DNA from: Terana coerulea
Taxonomy: Eukaryota > Basidiomycota > Agaricomycetes > Polyporales > Phanerochaetaceae
DNA length: 51,850 nucleotides
Direction of reading: 5' to 3'
Assembly: GCA_024811115.1 (NCBI GenBank)
Contig: JAKOGH010000086.1
Location: 1-51,850, forward strand
Shown here in pieces: positions 1 to 9,588 of the stretch. Both the position numbers and the translations under genes were made by a program. Numbering within the stretch: the first letter of the stretch is position 1; every line of letters begins with the position of its first letter. Under the pieces are notes generated by a model. It did not search any database. It was not told the DNA's origin and saw only the letters and a program-made list of their open reading frames with translations.

Positions 1-242
1 GTACGCCGGGATCCTCGCCGTCACACCACAAGCACCCGCGGGCCCGTGGGCGGCGAGAGACAGGAAGGTTCGCCGTCCAGACGGCGCGGTCCCGCGTGAG
101 AGAACAAGGAGGTCATGCCCCCTTCGCGACAGCCTTGAGGCGCATTTGTCCGGCTGCTTAAGTACGGCGCAATGCACAATGTCGAGTCGACGCTCAGTTC
201 CCCACTGGTGGACTCGTCGACTTGTCATTGTCTGGACACACT
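1..242. other. Upstream region of gene A, no gene seen
   Basis: No open frame here is supported by splice signals or by similarity to the paralogues. The segment leads directly into the start codon of DUF6533 gene A. It probably holds that gene's promoter and leader, but I see no clear TATA box. Confidence 0.4.
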
Positions 243-1873
243 ATGGTCGATATTCCGATTTCTCAGATGTGAGTTCGCGTTTCATTTGCCTCTGATTCTA
301 TACACCCAGCTAACTGATACTCAGATATCTACACAACTATCTGCATCTTCTAGGCGTCGGTAAGTGTCAATATCTTGACCAACCCTACCTGCCGCTCACT
401 CTGGCCTTCCATAGCGATCCTGTATTATGATCACGCCATCACCTTCCCTGACGAGTATCGACGTATATGGAAAATCCCCGAGGCGGAATATCCATACCGT
501 TCCTCTTAAATCGCTATTTCCCGTTTCTTTCTGTAAGTGGAATATGACATACTTACGCTTCTTGAGCTCACAACATTCCTGGCAGGGTATAGCTATCACT
601 GCTGGGAACTTCGCGTCTTTCTCGTCAACAAAAGTTAGTTCTCGGCGTGTTTATTATCCTTACCACGGGCTGACGCCTGTGAAAATGCAGAGGTGTATCC
701 AGACTACCTTCGCCACAGGCCGCGTGCTAACCAAGAACCCAGTTGCGGAGAGTACGCATTTTATCGGCAACTCACGCTTATTGGCACGCAGGTATTGGTT
801 GGAGGTACGTCTTTGTCCCTTTACCCAAGGGAAGCTCTCACAAACAGTACCCACTAGTGAGCCAAGCTTTGAGAACTTACGCGCTGTATGGACGAAGCCC
901 TCGAATAGCCGCCCTCATCGCTGCAGTTGCAAGTGTTTTAGTCGGCCTATCGATTGTAAGTAATCATGTAGCGTAGCTAGGTTCTAGACTCACGGACGGT
1001 TGACCGCAGTGGGCCGTGATTGGCCAAGATTCGGACATATCCCTTGCGCAAGGATGCCATTTGGCGTCTTCTCATGCAACGTGAGTGGAAGCGACTACAA
1101 GTCCCGTGCAGTTTGCATAGCTTACATACTCGGCAGGGCGATCCGTAAGCGAGCTCTGGAGTTGCTCGTGTTTGCTCTACTAACTTTCCACGAAGGGTTG
1201 GCGGTCGCATGGGAAGCTCTATTCGCCTATGACCTGCTGATTTTCACTTTGACGTTCCTCAAAACTTGGCGGGAGCAGTTGCGATACGGCTTCGCAGTTC
1301 GTAGTAATCTGGTAACGCTCATCGTTCGAGATGGTGAGTGCGAGCGATCAAGAAGTATCATAAAAATACTAATGGACGCGGACAGGAGCGATTTATTTTG
1401 CGTACGTTCGCACGCTCAGGTACTCCTTGGCGCAATATCTCAGCATCTTATAGTATCATGGCATGTGCGCAGTGTGCGAACACTCTAACATTCTATGTGA
1501 GCAGTTATCAGTAGCTTCTGACGCAAGACTGATGTAGCGTTTGTCTAGTTTCTCCCGGTACGTCTTACCATAAGTACGGAGGCGCGGACAGTTCACCGTA
1601 CTTATCATATTACAGCCTGCATTACGAGGTGTTTTGTCTACCTTCGCAAGCTGGTGAGTAGGCTGCCCGTCCTTGCATGCACCCTCAGCCGCTGAGTCAA
1701 TCGGCAGTATATCCGTGACCATGATGTCAAGGCTCATGCTCAACTTGCATCGGTCTGCATCCGACGACTTCACGACTGTGCTTGGTAGTGTTAGGTCAAC
1801 GAAGATGGTGTTCGAAGTACCCCGACTCGGCACAAGTACGTTGCGGACTAGTTTGGATACGACGACAGTATAA
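243..1873 (+). pseudogene. DUF6533 paralogue A, frameshifted
   Basis: This is a multi-pass membrane protein gene of the basidiomycete DUF6533 type (function unknown). The start copies its paralogues: ATG at 243, a short first exon reading MVDIPISQ, then an exon giving YLHNYLHLLGV. The characteristic YYDHAITF segment follows. Downstream exons match gene C in order: AITAGNFASF, LRTYALYG, WAVIGQDSD, GLAVAWEALFAYDLL, ACAQCANTLTFY and SVTMMSRLMLNLH, ending at 1873. The exon after YYDH has lost one base near 476-480, just after TGGAAAAT. The paralogues read WKNPRRG there, but this copy drops out of frame and meets a stop. Everything else is well preserved, so the damage is recent or is a base-calling error. 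It carries the 2-nt microexon at 691-692 and the 8-nt one at 1137-1144. Confidence 0.7.
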
Positions 1874-2409
1874 ACGATCTCGAAAATCCGTGTTAGTGTG
1901 TGCATTTACTTATACCCTTCATGAGTTGCATTAGATGACGTTGCTTACTGTGCAGTAACAAATGATTGTGACTAACTACTGAAGTTCAAACTCCGCTTGT
2001 TACGGAGTAAGAAACTTTGTCTGCATCTTGCCGACTCTCCGTTACCGCCCATCCATGTTGAGAATTGTCAGTGTCAACCTTCGGCAACACAGGCACCTTC
2101 TGACAGTGGCGCAAAGCGTGTCTCAAAATTTGTTGAAGATCGCGGCTTGGCCTCAACTGCACTGTGTACTTGTCGTGGTCGGCGACACTTGGACTACGTC
2201 TGCAGACCGATTTATTGGCGGAGTGAAATCCTCGTTCGGGCGGCTTGCGTGGGAGCGGCGGTTGAGGCTGCGGTCACTCTACTAATTGCGGTCATAATCG
2301 TCAGTCCCATCTTTCGTACGCATGCATTGACGACTTGACTTGCCTCCTCCATCTTCCCGCCCTGGTCCTGCCTGCTGTGCCCACCCCACACTCTGTGCAT
2401 GGAATCGCC
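1874..2409. other. Intergenic region A-B, duplicated upstream segment
   Basis: No gene is seen. The stretch from about 1982 to 2220 aligns loosely with 6025-6250, which lies upstream of gene C. Shared landmarks include an AACTCCG-TTGTTAC block and an AGATCGC-GCTT block. The upstream regions of B and C were therefore duplicated together with the genes and then diverged. Confidence 0.5.
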
Positions 2410-4412
2410 ATGACCGACATTCCGCTCCCTCAGGTGTCAGAACTCGTCTATCCGGCTAGTAGTTTGTCCAACACACTGAAGTTGCCGTGTTTAGATATCT
2501 ACATAATTATCTGCACTTACTTGGAGTTGGTACGTGCCCTACCAATGCGCCGCTATCCTTAGAGCTAACAGTACCGTTCACATAGCGATTTTATATTATG
2601 ACCACGCCATAACCTTCGCAGAAGAGTATCAGCGCATCTGGAAAAATCCTCGCCGGGGAGTGTTGGTGCTGTTCCTCCTTAGTCGCTACTTTGCGTTCTT
2701 CTCCGTGAGTCCAGTGTAAGAGTAGTGCGGGTTGGTTTCGTGCTCATAGTAAGACAAGACTATTGTGATCACAGCCGGAAACTTCTCGACATTTCAGTCA
2801 ACCAAGGTAAGCACGCTGTTATCAACGCTCGAGCCGCCGGCCAAAAACCCCTTGTAGAGGTATGTTCGATCCATTCTGAACGCACGCTGCCGGGGCTCAT
2901 CGATGCGGGCTCGCCAAGCTGCGGCCGCTATTCTTTTTACAGGCAGCTGGTTCTCATTGCTACTCAAGTTCTGGTGTCAAGTACGTCCTTCGCTGTATAT
3001 GCTAATCAACGCCTCTTATGCTTTCAGTAATCCAATTTCTGAGGACATTCGCCTTGTATGGGCGTGATCGTCGAGTTGCAACCTTGATCCTACATCAGCA
3101 AAGTTGCATTGGCGCTGAGCGGTGCTGACAGGTACTGATGAAGCCATCTCAGCGCGCTTCAGTCCCTTCAGTGCCGTCAGCGCCCGCCAGTCTCAGTAGT
3201 CGTTTTGAGCGCTCTCAGACGTTTTTGACCCTCTTGCATCCGACTCTTGCAGCAAAGCGGTGAGTAAACCATTATCATTCACGTCCAGCATAGATTATGA
3301 AACAAGAGGAACTAAGAAAATATAAAATCTAGTAAAAGTCCAGCTTCAGCAGGGCTCGAACTTCGGTCCCAAACTGTTCGTCAGTGCTCTCAGTGCCCGT
3401 CAGCGCTCATCAGTCGTCAGCGCTTGTACGTTTTGCTGATGTATCAATATCCGCTGGTTTGGCAGGATCATCCATTGTGAGCTACGTCGTTTGTTCACGG
3501 GTAACGTCGCACCCAACGACGTTTTGGTCAGTGGGCGGTCATCAACCAGAAATCGGACATATCACTTGTACACGGATGTCATCTGGCCTCTTCTCATGCC
3601 ACGTAAGTCGCGCCAAGATGCTAGCCACCTACCTGACTCACTCTACCGACAGCGCCATCCGTAAGCCGGCCTGTAATAGCACCTGATAGCTCAACTCACC
3701 ATGTCCGACAGGCCTGGCTGTTGCATGGGAAGCGTTGTTCGTCTACGATCTCCTAATACTCACCTTCACGCTAGTGAAGTCCTTTCAAGGGCACCGCCAA
3801 TACAGCCCGGCTGGCCGAAGCAACCTACTTACAATCATGGTTCGAGACGGTGAGTAGACCTATGCAGACTGCTGAACCGAAGCACTGAAAAGCATTACAG
3901 GTGCAATTTACTTTGCGTATGTCTTCTCACGACTTCAGCGATGACTAACATCTGAAAGCCGTGCAGGATCATGGCTTCTGCCCAGTGTGCTAATACAATG
4001 ACCTTCTATGTAAGTCTGGAGTAGCGTCTGGATGATGGTGCCTCTGGCTAATGGTGTCTCATAGTTTTCGCCCGTACGTGCTAACTGCAAGAGGTCGCCC
4101 ATGGAGCGCTCATCGGCATTCGGTCACACAGCCTGCCCTACGAGGCGTTCTGTCTACTTTCGCTAGCAGGTAGCGCTCCGTTGACTCCCACTGCCAATAT
4201 CTGCTAACCTCTTCGATCATAGCATTTCCGTGACAATGATGTCGCGGCTAATGCTCAATCTCCACCGCTCTGCATCGCCTACTGTGACGATCGAGCTGGG
4301 AAGCATGAAGCTTACCAATGTCGTCTTTCAAGCGCAGCTCGTCGACACTGACACCAACATAGGAGACTCCGACACCGTCCTTGGCATGGGGAGTTCAGCA
4401 CCATTCGAATGA
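2410..4412 (+). pseudogene. DUF6533 paralogue B, split by a MITE
   Basis: The gene starts at ATG 2410 (MTDIPLP) and follows the exon order of gene C: YLHNYLHLLGV, YYDHAITFAEEY, ITAGNFSTFQSTK, SFYRQLVLIATQV, LRTFALYGRDRRV, WAVINQKSD, GLAVAWEALFVYDLL, AIYFA, ASAQCANTMTFY and a last exon ending SSAPFE at 4412. No other break was seen, but the exon coding RDRRVATLIL is cut by a 349-bp element at 3093-3441. Reading across with one TA kept gives SISAGLAGSSI in frame, matching VMSVAVGLAGLSI of gene C. So this is an otherwise intact gene knocked out by one insertion, unless the element is spliced out. Microexons: 2 nt at 2858-2859 and 8 nt at 3653-3660. Confidence 0.8.
3093..3441. mobile_element. TA-flanked MITE inside an exon of gene B
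   Basis: The 349-bp element starts CATCAGCAAA and ends TTTGCTGATG, so its ends are inverted repeats. It is flanked on both sides by TA (3091-3092 and 3442-3443). The inverted homology continues inward, imperfectly, through GCGCTGA at 3112 and its complement near 3415. It is too short to code for a transposase. TA duplication is the known signature of Tc1/mariner-type insertion, so a non-autonomous mariner-like element is the best guess. The interior carries many GTCAGCGC and CAGTGC words. On the minus strand around 3354-3372 there is a GTTCGAGCC box like the B box of a tRNA-type pol III promoter. Confidence 0.8.
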
Positions 4413-5110
4413 TGAAGAAGCACGGCCTGGTCTATATAATACAGCCGTACTACCATTGGAGGCCTTATCGAAAAGTAATGGCTGTGCAATGTCACCATGT
4501 CCATAATTTCCCGACGCGTTTTCTCAACCCGTCACGGCTTCAAGTTGCTACAGCATTTGGTTTACAGCATACCAGCAGATTCGTTTATCGGCCTTTCGTT
4601 CACCGCGCACAGCAGCACAGAGGCCAGATGCCCGTCATCCAGTCCAATATCTGACTACAATAATCGAGCCGGCGGTGTGGGACACAATTTGTTCTTCCTT
4701 CTCCTAATAGTGCATGTCTCGCGAGACAGCCCTCGGGCCCGTCGATACGCATGCCGCCCGCATGTTGTTCGGGTCATGAACAGAGGTACGTTTGAACTTT
4801 GACTTCTTTCAATATCCTCAAACCAACTAACGTAAAATCTCTCACCAGTAAGGCCTAGATTAATCCATGAAACATCTCATGACTCGAAGCATCATCTGGC
4901 ATGCAGTGCGGACTGCGGCTAGCCTGACAAACGACATCTGGGTATCTGTTGGATATCCGCGAACAAGAGATGCAATCCAATGCATCACTTGCGTCGTTCC
5001 GTATTTGACAACTCCTCCTTGGTAGTGCGAAGTCAACGAAGACGGTTCGAAGTTCCTCGATATGCATGACAGAGTCGACGACCTAGTGAATCTGCGTCAG
5101 TGTGTATTCA
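4413..5110 (+). pseudogene. Decayed DUF6533 3' exon relic
   Basis: No intact gene is seen after gene B. Around 4955-5060 the DNA still aligns with the last exon of gene A (1710-1825). Shared words include TATCCG, then CTTGGTAGTG, GTCAACGAAGA and GTTCGAAGT in the same order and spacing. The rest of 4413-4950 shows no recognisable coding. This looks like the tail of a further, now destroyed, subfamily-1 paralogue. Confidence 0.5.
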
Positions 5111-5509
5111 TGCCCTACATGGATTACACAGGGCCCGGTGCAACGGCAGGGATATGAGATCGTTTTGATTCCGTGTCGACCGCTTCGTTGGAGGATGGTA
5201 TGTGAAATCCGTCCGATCACGTTCTTTTCGAGGCCCGGATCGTGTTCAAAACGAAATCCTAAGGCCGTTATCTTCGATAAGATGAGAGTAAGCGCGCGCT
5301 CCAACCCCGCCTCATGCAGCCGCTGGCACAACGCTGGCATGGCATTGGCTGCCCAGGCTGGATCTGCTCAAAAACATGATCGGACGGATTCCAGACGCAA
5401 CGCTGCAAATGCAGCCAAAAATCCGGGATCCCTCCTCGATAGCGCGACGATCCGAAAGATTTCGAATTTCAGCCTTCTGGCCGGTTGCCTGTGTAGATAA
5501 CGTTACTTA

Positions 5510-5991
5510 CTATGACTGGCCCCACGTTTATAAGGATTCCTACTCTTTAAGGGGCTGCTCCCGCGTTACTACGATTTTCCTCATAAATCCTGGTACACCA
5601 ATACAATACTGCCTTGCGCACGTACCTGTATTTTCTCTGTATTTTTAAGATGAGTGTAGGGCGAATGGGAGAGGCTCTTTCGAGAGAACCCACCTTTCAA
5701 AATTATGGGCGGCATCACAGAATTCCCCAATTCAGCGATGATCCTGCATGCGGATTGGTCGATAGGATGATTAGCGCCAAAATGGGCTGGTTCTTGCAAA
5801 CGGCCGTCATTCGAGCTTTACCAAAATTCCTATCCCTCCCGTTCACGAAATTGCACAAAACAACTTCACAGCCGCTTAGGATCATCCCCCAAGGATCTGA
5901 AGAAAATTCTGGGCACCAACGAGTTGCAAGGGAGCGCAGGAAAGCGAAATTATAAAAGGTGGTTCAATTATAAACGTGGGGCCAGTCATAG
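5510..5991. mobile_element. 482-bp TA-flanked MITE with long perfect TIRs
   Basis: The segment begins CTATGACTGGCCCC and ends with its exact reverse complement. The match including the flanking TA is 26 nt without a mismatch (5508-5533 against 5968-5993). A TA dinucleotide stands on each side. The interior is AT-rich and has no credible open frame. A non-autonomous Tc1/mariner-class element is the natural reading. The identical ends suggest it is younger than the MITE in gene B, whose inverted repeats have diverged. Confidence 0.8.
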
Positions 5992-6257
5992 TACTGTGCG
6001 TCACAAACGATCATGATCAGTCACCTCAAGTTAAAACTCCGATTGTTACAGGAGGCAGTGCTCCGCCGCATCTTATTGACTTTCCATTACCACTCGTTCA
6101 TGACGCGAGCATGATCAAGCCTCTTCGCCATTGCACTCAGCTTCAAACGACGGCAAAACGTGTAGTGTGCATCGTCAAGATCGCAGCTTTGCCTCTGTCA
6201 CTGTTCTACCGGCCACAGTGGTTGGCGATACGCAGATTGGGCTGGCCGACCGAGTAG

Positions 6258-6987
6258 TAGTCTCGTTCCCGACTCGTAAAGAGGTTGCTCGCAGCCAGCG
6301 CGCTTCGCGCCTTGTTACCGTTTGTAACATAGTAAGCGGAGTTTGAAAGACGCGCTGCAGAGCAACCTCTTTAGAGTCTGGTGACTTTGGATCATCGGGG
6401 TGTAGATGAAAATCACGTGAGCCCTAGTAAGCAAAGTTCGTATAGGGACTTCAACGGGGTAACAAGGCTGGGCTTACCTGGCGCCTATACACCTGCTACG
6501 TTTTAGAGGTCGGTAGCATACTGCAGCGCAAACTCCGACAGGAAAATTACTCGGATGTCTTGTATATTCATGAAAATATGCTAATCATGTCTTGTATAAA
6601 TTGCATGGTGTTTATTCCAGTACAGATTCCCAGGTACCTGAAAGTGGGCCTCTGGTGACCATCAAGTGCTCTTAAGCACACCCAGCAATGGAAAAATAAT
6701 ATCGTAAAAATTAAATGGTCATGCGATACATCCTAGCGATGAAATTTGAGGGGTTTGTGAGTATATGCAGTGAGGTGGGGAGGTCGCAGAAGGCAAGAGG
6801 TACAGAGAGGAACCGAGCGTTACAAACTCCTTACTTACCTCAATACAAGCGTAGGCGCTCACGTGAGTTTCATCTACACCCCGATGATCCAAACTCACCA
6901 GACCCTTTGCCCGCGTCCCTGCACCAAGCAGTTGTTATCCGATAACAAACATCAGTAACGCGGGCAAAGGGTCTGGAACCGAGACTA
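6258..6987. mobile_element. hAT-like 730-bp element with 8-bp target duplication
   Basis: The element starts TAGTCTCGTTCC and ends with the near complement GGAACCGAGACTA. It is flanked by a perfect 8-bp direct repeat, CCGAGTAG, at 6250-6257 and 6988-6995. An 8-bp duplication and TAG-type ends are hallmarks of the hAT superfamily. Further inside is a long inverted repeat with few mismatches, about 6375-6423 against 6857-6906. Each end also folds on itself: a 14-bp stem (6277-6290 with 6360-6373) on the left and a 19-bp stem (6898-6916 with 6958-6976) on the right. It has no transposase, so it is non-autonomous. It sits in the promoter region of gene C, 180 bp before the start codon. Confidence 0.85.
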
Positions 6988-7167
6988 CCGAGTAGTGGGA
7001 TCCACGGCGGCCTGCACGGGTCAGATGGTGCTGCATTCGCCGTACTGATCGCACCCTACTAACTGTTAGCTCCGTCTTTTGCGCGCTATGCACCGAAGAC
7101 TTAACTTGTCTTCCTCTTGACCGCTCTACTTGCTACTCCCATCGTACCTTTCTTGCATATAATCGCC

Positions 7168-8824
7168 ATGATCGACATTCCCGTTTCCCAATTGTGAGAA
7201 CTCATCTATTTCACTAGTAGTTCAATCAGAACACTGATCTAACTCCTGCAGATATCTTCATAATTATCTTCACTTGCTGGGAGTCGGTACGTGTCCATCC
7301 AAAGCGCCGGTGTCTCTGCGGCTGACCGTTTCGTCCCCATAGCAATCCTGTATTATGACCACGTCATAACCTTTGCGGAAGAGTATCAGCGCATTTGGAA
7401 GAACCCTCGCCGCGGGGTGATACTTCTCTTCCTCCTTAGCCGTTATTTTGCATTTTTCACGGTAAGTCCAGAATGTGTTCGAGGGTTATTTGTTTGCTCA
7501 TTGGGGCAGACCATTGCGATCACCGCTGGATGCTTCTCAACATTTCGATCAACCAAAGTACGCTTGGTGCTATTTCCGACGGTATGTTCGTTGAAATTTC
7601 CACGTCTGTAGGCGTATGTTCCATTTGCCCCAAGCGCGCGCTGTAGAGGCTTACCAGCACGTCGGGTCTGAAAGCTGCAACAATTATGCCTTCTATCGGC
7701 AACTTGCCCTCATCGCTAGCCAGGTATTCGTTGCATGTAAGTGCAGTGCCTCCGTACTGTCGACGCGTCTCATTTTTGCAGTGTTTCAACTTTTGAGGAC
7801 GTTTGCCCTGTATGGGCGGAATCGTCGCGTCGCCGCCTTCGTCATGTCGGTAGCGGTGGGCCTGGCAGGATTGTCCATTGTGAGCTATTCCACTTACCTC
7901 CACGACAGTACATAGCTCACAAAGCTCGGTGTAGTGGGCCGTCCTCCACCAGAAATCGGATGTATCATTAGTCCATGGATGCCACTTGGCATCTTCTCAT
8001 CCTACGTAAGTCGTGACAAGTTGGCGACTCCCTCGCATGACTTACCCTACCAACAGCGCGATTCGTGAGTCCCTGTAACGTGCTCCGCTTGCTCGCCTTA
8101 ATGTATTGCAAAGGCCTGGCCGTCGCATGGGAGGCGTTGTTCGTCTACGATCTCCTGATCCTTATTTTGACGCTGGCGAAGTCCTTTCGGGAGCATAGTC
8201 TATACGGCGCGGCGGGGCGAAGTAGCCTACTTGGAGTCATAGTGCGAGACGGTGAGAAATACTGTGCAGCCTGCAGAAGTGAAGCACTGATAACGTTCTT
8301 AGGCGCAATCTACTTCGCGTAAGTTTTGTAGCAAACCACGTGATATCCCTGATCTGAACTATGCGTAATCTAGAGTTATGGCCTCTGCGCAGTGTGCGAA
8401 CACGCTGACCTTCTATGTAAGCCCAGATTCGCATGTAATCAGTGAAATCTCGGAGGCTGACTGTAAATCGTAGTTTTCACCGGTGTGTATGATGGCGTGG
8501 CCTGTGCAAGCTGGTTTGGAGTGCTCACTGGCATGCGGTCACGTAGCCCGCTCTTCGGGGTGTGTTGTCCACATTCGCAAGCAGGTAACACTTCGCCGGC
8601 TTTCATTCTTGTTAACCGCTAATGTCCTTGATAGCATCTCCGTCGCAATGATGTCGCGCCTCATGCTCAACCTCCACCGCTCCGGGTCGACCGACGTGGC
8701 CATTGAGCATGAAAGTATGAAGCTAACAAACGTCATCTTGCAAGCCCAGCTCCAAGTTGACAGCGCCATCGGCACAGGAGACTCTGACGCGACATTCGCC
8801 TTGAGGAGTGCAGCGCCAACCTAG
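7168..8824 (+). CDS. DUF6533 multi-pass membrane protein C, intact
   Basis: This is the best-resolved copy, with 15 exons totalling 903 nt and 300 aa. Exons: 7168-7193, 7252-7286, 7343-7461, 7510-7557, 7612-7613 (2 nt), 7675-7736, 7782-7879, 7935-8005, 8057-8064 (8 nt), 8114-8251, 8303-8318 (16 nt), 8374-8416, 8474-8482 (9 nt), 8547-8584 and 8635-8824. All introns are GT-AG, 46-64 nt long, and every phase agrees. The protein opens MIDIPVSQL, then LLGVAILYYDHVITF, the family signature. About six or seven hydrophobic stretches follow, including VILLFLLSRYFAFF, VAAFVMSVAVGLAGLSI and ALFVYDLLILILTL. A polar loop carries WAVLHQKSDVSLVHGCHLAS. DUF6533 proteins have no known function; a receptor-like role is a guess. 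Confidence 0.85.
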
Positions 8825-9588
8825 TTGTAACAGAATAGGTTCGATCATCAATGGCTTTTGCTCACTTGTGTGGAGTCGGATCAGGTGGGGCTTGTTGAAT
8901 GATCATGACAGTAGACTGCCGCATAGGCGGGACGCTTCGGGACAGTTGTCCGACTCGCTACTCCTCTGGGTCCCCTCACATTTGTTGGATTGACCGTCTA
9001 CTTGGCGTTGGTATACTCGCCGTACGTAACAACACAGAAGCCGGGTCTTGGGCTTTTTGAAATGTACACGCCGCGATCCCGCAGGTAGCATGAATGCTCC
9101 CGCGCGCTCCCGTGTCTCGAGGGATATGCCAGTTACAAAGAATGCTATCAACGCATGTCCCCAGTCGCGGACTTCCGAAAGGTGCGCCCCGAACTAGACA
9201 CCTTTCGATATACTCTACATCCAACCGTTTACCACTGGCAGTATCACCTCTATCGACCAATGGTGCTTGCAATGATTCGCAGCACACTCCGGCATGCATT
9301 TTGAATAGCGTTAGCTCAACAAAAGGTCTCTGGATATCCGGTAAGCACATTTGCAATCCATGTTTCTGGTGCATTATCTTGGCGTCAGTTAGGAAGTGCA
9401 CCGGTTTGCGTATTGCAGAGTACATAGCCGGCACTACATATGTATATCCGACTGTGTGATCACCAGCAAGGCCGTGAGTCTCCCTTCCTTAATCTGACCC
9501 CCCCCCCCCCCCGACTTCTCCAAGGAGGTACCTACTCCCTCCTGACGCGCTGTCCTCTCGCAACTTTAAGCGGTTGTTCGGTCCGAGC
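8825..9588 (+). other. Intergenic C-D with a coding-like relic and a C15 tract
   Basis: There is no complete gene. The plus strand from 9089 to 9304 is one open frame that reads like protein (KECYQRMSPVADFRKVRPEL near its middle) and ends with TGA. It has no start codon and is preceded by an acceptor-like GGTAG. A related fragment (LFRKVRSDLD) occurs at about 17,800-17,890, upstream of gene F, so this is probably a decayed exon that travelled with the subfamily-2 genes. A run of 15 C bases lies at 9498-9512. Confidence 0.35.

Noticed and set aside
2858..2860. Recursive splice site (AG directly followed by GT) in place of a 2-nt exon
   Set aside because: A zero-length exon would leave the flanking exons out of frame, and gene C has GC here, so no AG-GT junction is possible.
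9498..9512. Run of 15 C bases as a functional element
   Set aside because: A single homopolymer between genes; nothing links it to a function, and its length may be inaccurate.
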